A DNA stretch of 64,000 bases, taken from assembly GCF_030052815.1 (NCBI RefSeq), contig NW_026614833.1, forward strand, positions 1 to 64,000, in the 5' to 3' direction. Under the pieces are notes generated by a model that saw nothing but the letters and a program-made list of their open reading frames with translations, was not told where the DNA came from and made no database searches. Source of the DNA: Hevea brasiliensis (Eukaryota > Streptophyta > Magnoliopsida > Malpighiales > Euphorbiaceae). Positions within the stretch are counted from its first letter, which is position 1. Every line of letters begins with the position of its first letter. A program made the translations under genes and the position numbers. Shown here in pieces: positions 22,538 to 33,191 of this stretch.

Positions 22538-24185
22538 TGATGTGGCCCAACCGCAAGTGCACGGGTCGTACAAGTAGTATAGAAAAAAAATATCGTTCCC
22601 ACGAGGAGTTGTGTTAATGATTGAATTTTTGATATAAAAAGTTGACTAAATTGAACTATCTTTGAAATTAAAGTAACAAATTGATGGGTATTTGAGTATG
22701 AAATCTATATGTGCAAAATCAAAAATCTATCCAAAAATGTATTAATTAAACTAAAATTGCATCTAATTGAAATAAGCAAGTTCAAATATGGCAATATTTA
22801 AAATGGCAAGCAATTAAAATTCAATTAGAAATTGACAATGATAAAAAGGCAATTCCGGAGTTCGGGATTTCATATTTGAGCTATTTTGGGATTTTGAATT
22901 GGTTATCCAATCTTGCGGAACTTACGGGTTTTAAGGAGATTAATTCTTAAATCCTTTGAATACCCTTTCAAGTGAGACAAAGAGTGCCTTAATCAATCTA
23001 ATCCTACTTTCGTGGAGTTAGAGTTAATTAAGACCCATTAGGTTCTTTAATTAATCTGTGAATCCTCTTAATCCTTAGTCTATTTCTAGATCTAAGTTAA
23101 TTAAGTCCAATTTCTTGATTATCTATCACAAGGCCTTCTCCTTTCGGTGCCTCAACCATGGATTAAGAACATCACTTAATGGGATCCTACACTAAGCGTG
23201 TCATTAAGCACACAAGAAATGAATAAAACTCATTAAGACTACAAAATATGGATTACCCAATCAAAATCCACAAAATATCTCAAATATTACAACCCTTACT
23301 CCAGAATCAAAATAAAACTACTCACTACCCATAATGTTTACAAGAAATTCTTAGTTTGTATGGAAATAAAGCTTTAATCTAAGCTAGGAAACAATAAACT
23401 AAACACTAGAAATGTAGGAAGAATGTAAGAAAGGAAAGAAATCTGCAAATCTTGGTTGAAAATGGTGTGGAAGGTGAAAGTGACTTTTTAGCTGCTGCCT
23501 ACACCTCTTCCTTTTTCTGCTCTCCTCCTTCTTGTTTTTTTTTTTTTTCTGCTCCTCCCCTTCTAAAATGGGAAATGGGACTATTTATAGCATTTTCTGA
23601 CATGGAGCCCTAAAATGGTGAGTTCTAGGAGGAATTTTCTGAGGGAATCTTCTGCCAGCTCATTAATGAAACCTTTGTGGGACTGCATAAGTGGACTGCA
23701 TAAGTTATGCAGTCCCTTATGCAGTTTTCGGCTGTTTCTGGTTTACTTATGCGAAACTGCATGACTTGGCGCATAGGTTATGCACAATTCCGTGAGAGTG
23801 CATAAGGGAGGCGTGAATCTGCATAAGCCATGCACTCTCCTTATGCACAATTCGGCAGGTATTGGAACAGTGATTTTTCTCCTTATGCAGATCTGCATGG
23901 CTTATGCGGCAAGTTATGCACAATTTGGTCAATGCATATTTCAGCTTGAAGACTTGTTTTTGACATCTTTGGCTGTATAAGTCACTCCTCAATGGCAAAA
24001 TTTCTTTTCAGTCCTTCACAAACACTATTTTTTCTACAAAACAAAGTAAAAATTACAAATTAATCCAAAATTGACAATTATGAAAAACTAACTAAATAAC
24101 TAATGAAATTAGCTAAAAATAACTAATAATAAAATAAAATGGCTATAAAATTAAACCTAAATGACTATGCAAAATGTATGCATCA
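22538..24185 (-). repeat. Gypsy-B 5' LTR (right copy)
   Basis: This 1648-bp copy pairs with 12358-13996. As the 5' copy it would drive transcription leftward. U3 dyads at 23683-23935 precede the TATA box. The main differences from the other copy are single-base changes, a longer T run at 23534-23550, and a replaced stretch near 23720-23740. Confidence 0.95.
23581..23589 (-). promoter_or_regulatory. TATA box of Gypsy-B 5' LTR
   Basis: TATAAATAG is read on the minus strand. It is present in both LTRs (13397-13405 in the other). It is immediately downstream of the dyad-rich U3, so transcription would start near 23555 and run to lower coordinates. Confidence 0.7.
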
Positions 24186-24190
24186 ATGAG

Positions 24191-25168
24191 CCATGTGTAT
24201 ATAAGAAGGTTAGTGACAGTGCTATCACTTTCCTTGTCTTATATGTGGATGACATTCTGTTAATGGGTAATGACACATTTATGTTGACAACTATAAAGGT
24301 ATGGTTGTCAAATACACTCTCCATGAAAGATTTAGGGGAGGTAACCTATATTCTTGGGATTCGCATCTATAGTGATAGAGCAAAAAGAATAATTGGTTTA
24401 TCCCAAAGTCTATACTTGGAAAAGGTGTTAAAGAGGTTTAACATGCTTGATTCCAAGAGAGGATTGTTACTAGTGAGATGTGGTATCCACCTTTCTAAAG
24501 AGATGTCTCCAAAGACACCTGAAGAAAGAGATAAAATGGCCTGGATTCCATATGCTTCGGCTATTAGAAGTTTGATGTATGTAATGTTGTGTACTAGGCC
24601 GGATATCACATATGCTGTTAGTTTGACTAGTAGTTATCAATCCAATCCAGGTTTGGAATAGTGGATAGCTGTCAAGAATATCCTTCAGTACTTGAGAAGA
24701 ACTAAGGATCTATTCTTGATATATGGAGGTGGAGACTTGCAATTGGATGGTTATACTGATTCTGATTTTCAATCAGATATCGATAGTAGAAAGTTTACCT
24801 CTGGATATGTGTTCATTTGTAATGGAGGCGCAGTCAGTTGGAAGAGTTCCAAACAGAGTATGACTGCAGATTCCACTACCTAGGCTGAGTATATTGCAAC
24901 ATCAAATGCTGCAAAGGAAGCTATTTAGATAAAGAAGTTCGTGATAGAACTTGCAGTAGTTCCTTCCATTGAGTCAGCAGTTCCACTTTACTATGACAAC
25001 AATGGAGCAGTCATACAGGCTAAGGAACCCCGGTCTCACCAAAAATCCAAATACATAGAAAGGCGCTACCACATTATCAGAGAAATAGTTGGGCGAGGCG
25101 ATGTAGCCATGCAGAAAATAGCATCAGCTGAAAATCCAACTGATCTATTCACTAAGCCTATGTCATAA
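24191..25168 (+). pseudogene. Copia-2 reverse transcriptase (C-terminal part) and RNase H
   Basis: This is the direct continuation of the copia frame cut at 12357. It starts with CVYKKVSDS and keeps the catalytic YVDDILL (24240-24265). The thumb region follows, then RNase H with TDSDF (24755), SGYVFICNGGAVSWKS and the conserved end AENPTDLFTKPM. Stops are a TAG at 24659-24661, a TAG after STT near 24881, and a TAG at 24926-24928, where related proteins have Trp. RNase H is the last domain, as in copia. A purine-rich GTGGGAGATT (25233-25242) before the LTR is the polypurine tract. Confidence 0.92.
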
Positions 25169-25241
25169 ACTCAGCTAGACCGACATCTTGAGAAGATAGG
25201 TCTAAGATATTGTAATGAATGGCTCTAGTGCTAGTGGGAGA

Positions 25242-27358
25242 TTACTAGTAGTATGCCCTAGAACATATCATTTAGTATGTTTTTTTGTACATGTTTTATT
25301 AATAAAAGGCATTTTCACTTTTACGTTTACATAATATATTTATGTGTAATAGAAAAGGTCCATCAATATTTTGTTAGAAATTCTATTCTTAAGTTGTTAA
25401 GAATATGAGTGACAGTATCTCTAGTACAAAGTATCATAAATTGGTTCACAATCGAAGATACTTCACAATAAGGATATCACTTATCCAGAAAGATTGTAAT
25501 CATGTTTATTCCCAAGTTATTTATATGAGATGTAAATAAGATGGAATGGTGAGTCTCATGCTATATAACAAACATGATAGGCACTTATACATGATAAGTA
25601 GGCCAAACCAATGACATTTATGGCAAGCACATAGAGTTTACTCTTGTCAATGTATTGTCATAAATCATATTAGTGCATATAATCTTTAAACCTGAGATAG
25701 CACAGTTATCTTATATATAGGTAGTTTGAGTTTGATACTACTTTCATACTTATACTGTGTATGGGTATATGGGCATGTGTTGGCTCCTACTAGTTATATA
25801 TGGAGGTAGGTGTTGATCAAGATGAAATATGTTCCTCTAAGTAAATAGGGATAAAATCCTATGTTCCTTTAATTGTTCTTGATGTTTCAAGTTTCTAGCC
25901 ATGATAGATAGATTTAATCAGAAAAGAGTTTCTGATGAGAAAATCTTTTTAATCAAGAATTGAAATTAAAAGAGAACATAATATTCATAGCAAATGGGGT
26001 TTGACATAAATCATGACTCTAGCTCGAATTGAGATTTTGTAATAGAGAGATTCTAGTGCATGGTAACATATGATTATAGGTTCATTTAAGGTAAACCTTA
26101 TTGCTAATTGGGTAGTCATGGCATGCTATGCTAGTTGTTAACCATGATCTATGAGGTGCATAAAATGATTTAGAGAAATCATTTATGGTAAGAAAGAGTT
26201 CTGATGATATTAAGAGTTGATATCATGTCTCATTGCCAATTAGTGATGAGCCTAGTAAGTCACACACATACACAAGTAATCACCAAATTAAATATGATTT
26301 AATTAATTAATTAAAAAGTTTAATTGATTAATTAAATAGGTTTGATTTGCAATTAGATTGCAAAGTCCCTAGCATGGCTTAAAACCAAATCTAGGTTATT
26401 GGATGTATGGTGTAAGTTAAATTTATATTTAAAGTATTTAAATATGAATTTAATTAATGAGAAATTAATTAATAAATATTAATTAATTAATTTATATTTG
26501 ATATAAATTGATTAGAAGAAGAGAAATAATTATTTTGGGTTAGGAACTCAAAATTAAGACACAGGGGTATTTTGGTCATTTCACAGGGTAACATGTGGCA
26601 CCATGAGATGGTGACACATGGCACCACATATAATCTTGCCATATGTCTTTTAATCATGTAAGATGATCAAAGTCAAGATTAAATATAGGTTTGACACTTG
26701 GCACAATGTGATTGGATTAATTAAACCTAGAGCTAATCAAAAGGTGACATGTGGCAAGGGTTTTAAGTGGTGACCTAGCTATAAAATGTGTTGTTATGAA
26801 AAGAAAAAATAATAAGCTACTCATTCTCTTTGGTGCCGCCACCCTTGGCTGCCTCTTCCCTCTCATCTTCTTCATCTCTCATCAATTCAAAGAGATTAGC
26901 AAAACAATCTCTTGAATTAAAAATACTAGAAATTGTTTCTAGTGTCTTGTTTACATTTGTAATCTCTCAAAAGGCAAAACCTAATTTTCTAATTGATTAG
27001 AAAAGCTTTAGAAGCTGTTCAAGGGGCTGCCATTGGTGATCTTGGTGTGGACAAGCTAGAGGGACAACACCTGGTGTCCTAGGTGCATTCCAAAGGTGCC
27101 AAACACACTGCAGTGCATCAAAAGGTTAGTGCACTTGTTCTTGATCTAATCTAGGGTTCTAATGAATTAATCTGATTAATTCTAAAATATTAAATTGAAA
27201 ATGTAGATCCAAAAACATATTAAAAGAGTTTTAATATGCTGTTTATCATTGAAATCAAATAGATAAAAATGAATCTTGCATGATGCATGTGACCCTAGGT
27301 GAAAAAATTTTTAAATTCCATGATATAAACTTATGTTTTTCATGCTTCCGCTCCTTCA
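25242..27358 (+). repeat. Copia-2 3' LTR
   Basis: This copy pairs with 5752-7849. The start is altered (TTACTAG instead of TGTTAG), so the exact first base is uncertain by a few positions. The end CTCCTTCA is followed by the target copy tgaaa. An insertion CTAGGTTATTGG-like block is present near 26390 relative to the left copy. No gene lies inside. Confidence 0.93.
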
Positions 27359-27363
27359 TGAAA

Positions 27364-27753
27364 AAGATATCAAAGGAATTTAGAATCAATCACCTTCAAA
27401 CTCTATTTTCTCTTAAAATTGGAATACCCAAGATAAATCCCAATTAATTTATGCATAAACCCCTAACTCTGGAATCACTTTAAACTTAATTAGACTCTGA
27501 TTTAAATTACCTGTTATTAATTTAGTTCAATTGCATCTAGATTTAGAATTTATTTGCTTGCTTTTTACCCATTCTAATTAGATTAATCAATTTACTTTGC
27601 TCATTTACATTTACCATTTATTCACCAATCATTAGTCTAAATAATCACTTCATTCATAGTTTGGTACTCAAACGACAAATCCTCGTGGGAATGATACTTG
27701 ATTCATCACTCTATTACTTGAGATGACCCGTATACTTGCGAATTCGCCCAATA
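27364..27753 (+). repeat. Gypsy-A 5' LTR, piece 3 (U5 end)
   Basis: This is the last part of the LTR, ending CGCCCAATA just before the primer site. It contains the phrase GACAAATCCTCGTGGGAA, whose counterpart also appears near the end of the Gypsy-B LTR (CGTTCCCACGAGGAG on the opposite strand), so the two families are related. The three pieces add up to about 1.6 kb, similar to the Gypsy-B LTR. Confidence 0.8.
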
Positions 27754-27759
27754 AGTTTT

Positions 27760-27776
27760 TGGCGCCGTTGCTGGGG
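27760..27776 (+). promoter_or_regulatory. Gypsy-A primer binding site, tRNA-Asp type
   Basis: TGGCGCCGTTGCTGGGG matches the Gypsy-B site except for one C-to-T change that still allows G:U pairing. It fixes the orientation and the LTR end. Confidence 0.88.
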
Positions 27777-27903
27777 ATTTGATTTTTGTTTGATATTGAA
27801 TGATTATTTGTTTGGTTAATTTGGGCATTTTATTTTATTTTTAATTTCTTTTACCATTTTACTTTGAGAATTTGTTTATTTTGTTTTTCAGGTACTTTAT
27901 TTT

Positions 27904-30604
27904 ATGAGAAGGACAAAAAGTGAAGAAATCAATTTATTCTTTGATCTAGAAATAGAAAAGATAGCAAGAGCTTTAAGAGCATAATCTAAAAGGAGAAAAG
28001 CTGAAATTAAAGCTCAACAACAATAAGAAAGAGCACAAGAGCAAAAGCAATTACAAGAAGAAATGGCCAACAACAATAACAACCGCTTTGTGAAGGATCA
28101 TGCCTATCCTAACATAGGAGATTTCATGCCAAGTATCACAAGACCAAGTGTATAAGCTAATAATTTTGAATTGAAGCCTGCACTGTGTCAGATGGTACAA
28201 CAATCACAATTTGGGGGAAGTCCAAGTGAAAGTCCACATGTGCATCTAGCACACTTTCTTGAGATTAGTGATTTGTTGAAGATAAATGGAGTTTCTGATG
28301 ATGCAATTCAACTCAGATTATTTCCTTTTTCTTTGAAGGACCGAGCTAGAGAGTGGTTACATTCTTTGCCACTGGGTTCTATCACAACATGGGATGAACT
28401 TTCTCAAGCATTTTTAGCTCAATATTTTCCACCAGGCAAGATAGCTAAGCTATGAAATGAGCTGATTTCTTTCAAACTTAGAGATGATGAGAGCTTATAT
28501 GAAGCATGGGAGAGGTACAAGGATTTATAAAGGAGATGTCCACATCATGGGATTCCTAAGTGGATGCTTGTTCAACACTTTTACAATGGAGTTTCACCAG
28601 CTATTAGAAGTACAATTGATGCATCTTCTGGAGGTTATCTTATGGAGAAATCTGAAGATGAAGCTTTTTCTACTCTAGATAAAATTGCTTATAACAACTA
28701 CCAATGGAGTTGTGAGAGGAATGAGATCAAGAAACCAGCTGGTATGTTCGAGCTTGATGCTATGAATATGATTAATACTAAGTTTGATGCTTTGACAAGG
28801 AAGATGGACAAGCTAAGCATGAAAGTAAATTCTTCAGTTGGAGGTTCAAGTAATTTAGTAGATGTTAGAGCTGTAAATGTCAACTGTGCAATTGATTTTT
28901 CTGCATTTAGTCAAGATTTTTCAAGTGAGCAAGTAGATTATGTGGGGAACTACAATCAAAGACTAGTTTGTAACCCATTTTCTGCAACTTATGATCCAGT
29001 ATGGAGAAACCACCCTAATTTCTCTTGGGGAGGTAGACAAGGACAACACCAAAATTTTCAGTAACCTTCTGGGTTTCAACAACATCAGAATTTTCAGCAG
29101 AATATAAGTCCTCCTCCTGGAATTCCCAAACCTCAAAATCGGCTTGCTCCACCATAACCACAATAACCTCCACCACAATAAGCACAACCAGACAAGACAG
29201 CTAGATTGGAAGCCATGATTGAGACTCTATTAGTGAGCCATCAAAGTCAATAATAAATGATTTCTAAATTAGCATTTAAAGTGGATCAAATGGAAACACA
29301 CAACAAGATGTTAGAGAATCAAATAGCTCAATAGGCTAGCTCTTTAAACAGTAAAGCTTTTGGGAAGCTTCCTAGCCAACTTGAGAATCCAAGGGAGCAG
29401 TGCAATGCTGTTACTTTAAGAAGTGGAAAGGTAATGGGGGAAGAACAAGAAATTGAAGTAAAGTTGAAAGAAAAGAAAGATGAGTGTGAGAGTGAATCCA
29501 CTTCAACTAAAGCTAAAGCTAGTAAGGAAGCAAATAAAGAGAAAGAAGATAAAAAGAAAATAGAAGAGAAATATGTACCTCCTGCACCGTACAAGCCACC
29601 ATTGCCCTTTCCTTAGAGGTTTTAGAAAGCACAATTAGATAAGCAGTTTCGGAAATTCCTTGAAGTATTAAAGAAGTTGTATATCAACATTCCATTCACT
29701 GATGTCATTTCTCAAATGCCTTCTTATGCTAAGCTTTTGAGGGAGATTTTATCGAATAAAAGAAGGTTGGAAGATTATGAAACTGTTGCACTTACTGAGG
29801 AGTGCAGTGCTATATTGCAGAATAAGCTCCCACCTAAGCTGAAAGATCCTGGAAGTTTTTCCATACCATGTCACATTGGAGAAACAAGTATTGAGAGAGC
29901 ATTATGTGACTTGGGGGCTAGTGTTAGCTTAATGCCGCTTTCATGTGTGAGAAGTTAAATGTTGGAGATCTAAAGCCCACAACTATTTCTTTGCAGTTAG
30001 CTAACAGATCTATAAAGTATCCAGTTGGGATTTTAGAGAATGTGTCATTAAAAGTTGGGAAGTTTTTTACTCCAGTGGATTTTATTGTACTAGAGATGAA
30101 GGACGATGTAAGAATAACCATCATACTTAGAAGGCCATTTTTAGCCACTGCAGGAGCTAATATAGATCTAAAGAATGAGAAATTGAAGTTGACAGTGGGG
30201 GAGGAGGAAATAGAGTTTAATTTATTCCAACATTCCAAGGAACCAGCTGTGATGAATTCTTGTTATAGGGTAGATGTTATAGAGCATGATGCTGAAACTG
30301 AAGTTACTAAACTAGAGGAAAATCAAGCTATTCCAATGCAATGCAATCAGCATAAAGTGTGAGAGAAAAGTCAGCTTCACCACCTTATTTGATTAACAAT
30401 GAAGCTTCGAAAGTTAAGCCTAAGCCTCCATCAAAATCACTCAAAAGAGGAGATTCATCTAAAGTTTGTAAGAATATTCTTCAAGATATAGTTGGGATTC
30501 TGAACAAAGCAACAGGTATTTTCACATATAATGGGAAAAAGTTAAAGTATAAATTCATTTTAGCACCTGTTGTGAAGGGAGGTAATATTTGCCAATTCCA
30601 ACCA
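27904..30604 (+). pseudogene. Gypsy-A gag-protease polyprotein, broken
   Basis: The ATG at 27904 (MRRTKS) opens a frame that can be followed to about 29940. Gag has QQSQFGGSPSESPHVHLAHF and FPFSLKDRAREWL, closely parallel to Gypsy-B. The linker is Lys/Glu-rich (29434-29616). Protease keeps ALCDLGASVSLMPLS (29898-29940), including the Gly that Gypsy-B has lost, and IILRRPFLATAGA. More than ten in-frame stops occur; where Gypsy-B can be compared they replace Gln or Arg (28453, 29332, 29614, 29623), as expected from C-to-T decay. Frameshifts lie near 29943 and 30359. The frame ends with CQFQPP at the point where G2 inserted; the stop TGA is found at 50893-50895. No pol follows. Confidence 0.9.
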
Positions 30605-31194
30605 CCATGTGTGATGCCCCTTACCCGTCTACCGTATAACCGAGCAAGAAGTGCCACATTCGGTGCTGGAGCACCCTATCTTGTTTTATCATATCTATTG
30701 TAAACTTTTGATGTCATTTAAAACATGTATTCTATGTGTAGAAATTTTTTTTTATTTTTTTATATATATATCTTATTTCTGTGGAGACCCGGATAGAGCC
30801 TCCCTTATTTTATTAGCATCTGGCGGGTTCCACTAATCACCTGTTAACATGTCCATATTCATTTCACACATTTCCATATCATATTCTCTTTTATCATATC
30901 ATTCGCAACTATTTATGAGATCTCAAAATGAAGTGTCATCTATTGCATTTATATTGAAATTCATAGATAATAAATTATAATTTTTTATTTCAAGTCCAAA
31001 ATAAAATACATCATAAACTAGTAATTACATCATGACTAGACATAATGAACCAAAATACTAGTCTACACATGGGCCCTACCAAAATACAAAAGACTGATGA
31101 GGTGACTCTGATCGGTGGCAGATCTGGTCGGAACTCTGTCCGAATACTACTGTGGCGTTGCCGATCTTGATACCTACGCGATGGAAAACCAACG

Positions 31195-31211
31195 CTAAGC
31201 ATAACGCTTAG
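31195..31211 (-). repeat. LTR hairpin CTAAGC/GCTTAG, G2 left
   Basis: There are six-base arms around a five-base loop, preceded in element orientation by GCACCA. The same hairpin is at 47548-47564 in the right LTR and, with changed but still pairing arms, in G1, G3, G4 and the solo LTR. Confidence 0.85.
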
Positions 31212-32679
31212 TGGTGCATAATTTATAATAATAATAATTAAACAATTGAAATAATATTTACAAATCATAAATTCAGGTCTTTTACATTTTTACACTTTGG
31301 AATCAATTAAAATTATTGGGGTCTTTCCTGTTTACTTATTGTATATTCAGTATTAATTAATTATTATCAATGCCCAAGAAACCTATAACAAATTATAAAA
31401 GTTGGATACACGGGAGTATACAGGTTAGACAGCCATATGTCTACCCACAGATACATCTGTCGTGCACCAAAGCCAACCGTCGACACGAGACCCATTGTCG
31501 AACTTGTAAAGCCAGAAATAAAGTAGGCACAATGGCCAGTAAGTAGGCATATAGCCTGTAGAACAATCATATCAGACATATATTGTCAGTTCATGATTTT
31601 CTCTGTAAGCAGTACTGCTATATGTGGTCCCTAATTGGTATACCAATTTATCCAAACTAAATAAATAAGTCTAGGTATACTATGGGCAATTAAACATTTT
31701 TAATTATTTTAGCACTATTCACTATTACTATTTTCTAGTACTATTTATTGCTACCATTAATTTCATATTAATGGGACATTAGTCCCAATTTACATATTCA
31801 TATCATTTTTAATATTTAATTATCCTTATGAGTATTTTAATTATCATATATAGCATTTTTCCCATGAACCTTTCTTTAGGTTTATGTTGATGTGTTATCT
31901 TTATCTAGGAATTTGACTAGGTTAGGATGTCTATTTAGTCACACTTCCTTCATAACAATTGTTCCTCTATGTTTAAACTTGAATTTCAGTTTTTGAATCA
32001 CTGAATTTGGAGTTATAGAACTCAAGTTATGGTCAAAATACCATAACTGGTCCCTTTGCCTCTAAGCTGTCCAGAATTTACAATTTCTAGTCAATAAACT
32101 TTGACCAGTCATTTGATCATTTTATTGTTATTTTTAGACTTAGGTTCCTTCACAAGATATGTTCCTCTATGTCTTAGGGACTCCCAGGTATAATTTCATA
32201 ATTTCTCAAGCTTGGTATAGTGAGTTATGGTCACTGTATTAACCTGGACTCTCAGTCCTATAAGGGCAAAAATCAACTTCAGGGCAGTATGTTTGACCCT
32301 CTTTCTAGGGTCTTTACACTTAGAATTTGGCAAAGGTATCTAAATCAATATTGTATCCCTAAGTATCATGTTTCTAGATCATATTGGCAAATCTCAAATG
32401 GAATTTCCTAGTGGGAGTTATGGCCAAATGAACACACAGGTATCAAATGGCATTCTGGGTTCAACTTAACATTTTCTAGATTTCAATTCCTAACTTTGGC
32501 TAATATTTTCCCTAGGATGCAATGGTTTCTAGAGCTTGATCAAAACATAAAAATTGTTGTGCTATGTCTTATAAAACTTTTGGCACTAGTTTCACTCAAT
32601 TTGCACCTTTGGAGACCAAGTTATGGCATTTTTGCCAAAACTGGTCAAGCATACCAAGGGAACATTATTTTGGACAATT

Positions 32680-33191
32680 TCTGGGTTGGCAGTTTTGGTG
32701 ACTCAACGTTTGCTAACAATTTGATTTGGTTAAAAGCAAAACTGGGTTAAGTGGTCTTCATGAAAAGTGTATCCCTATGTCTAGACTTTCCATTGGTAAA
32801 ATTTTAGGTCATTTGGACCAGTATAGAGAGAGTTATGACCAAATGAACATGTACTGTTCATTTGGTCATTTTCTGGGTTGGCAGTTTCAGTGACCCAACT
32901 TGTGCTAATAATTTGAATTGGTTAAAGGCAAAACTGGGTTAAGTGGTCTTCATGAAAAGTGTAGCCCTATATCTAAACTTTCCATGGGTGAAATTTTAGG
33001 TCATTTGGATCAGTATAGAGAGAGTTATGACGAAATGAACACGTACTGTTCATTTGGTCATTTTTCTGGTTTGATGACCCAACTTGTGCTAATAATTTGA
33101 ATTGGTTAAAGGCAAAACTGGGTTAAGTGGTCTTCATGAAAAGTGTATCCCTATGTCTAAACTTTCCATAGGTGAAATTTTAGGTCATTTG
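32680..33191 (-). repeat. 192-bp tandem repeat in the G2 left LTR
   Basis: The phrase ACTGGGTTAAGTGGTCTTCA recurs at 32741, 32933 and 33117 (192 and 184 bases apart). Each unit contains a CCAAATGAAC..GTTCATTTGG dyad. The repeat continues after G1 from 44191. The right LTR has the same array at 49020-49620 (192-base spacing). Confidence 0.9.
32835..32869. repeat. 15-bp perfect palindrome in the G2 LTR repeat
   Basis: Arms ATGACCAAATGAACA and TGTTCATTTGGTCAT flank TGTAC. Related dyads occur at about 33026-33062 and, in the right LTR, near 49190, 49380 and 49570. Confidence 0.92.

Larger units (their letters stand above)
12358..24185 (-). mobile_element. Gypsy-B: pol-less Athila/Tat-type LTR retrotransposon
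   Basis: This complete 11.8-kb element lies in minus orientation, with LTRs at 12358-13996 and 22538-24185 and target duplication atgag (12353-12357, 24186-24190). Both LTRs start TGATG and end CATCA. Next to the right (5') LTR is a perfect tRNA-Asp primer site; next to the left (3') LTR is a GGGGG-type polypurine tract. On the minus strand the order is gag-pro (22403-19651), a hairpin, a 73-bp repeat array (18862-18060), a second ORF (17838-16240) and a 2.2-kb non-coding tail. I find no reverse transcriptase, RNase H or integrase motif on either strand. The LTRs differ at only a few dozen positions by eye, so the insertion is relatively recent. This is a non-autonomous but coding element. 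Confidence 0.95.
5752..27358 (+). mobile_element. Copia-2: full-length Ty1/copia element split by Gypsy-B
   Basis: The element is bounded by two LTRs of about 2.1 kb and by the perfect target duplication tgaaa (5747-5751, 27359-27363). Subtracting Gypsy-B and one copy of its target leaves about 9.8 kb. The order inside is a tRNA-Met-type primer site, a 1.5-kb leader, gag, protease, integrase, reverse transcriptase and RNase H, as in copia elements. Gypsy-B sits inside reverse transcriptase. The two LTRs differ at many places, including an extra block near 26390 in the right copy, so this is not a very recent insertion. All reading frames are broken. Confidence 0.95.
30610..33191 (-). repeat. 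G2 3' LTR, left piece
   Basis: This is the minus-strand LTR from its TGTGATGCCCC end to the G1 insertion point. It contains the CTAAGC hairpin (31195-31211), CCAAATGAAC palindromes (32835-32869, about 33026-33062) and a 192-bp tandem repeat (32680-33191). It pairs with 46961-49560 of the right LTR. No gene lies in it. Confidence 0.93.
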
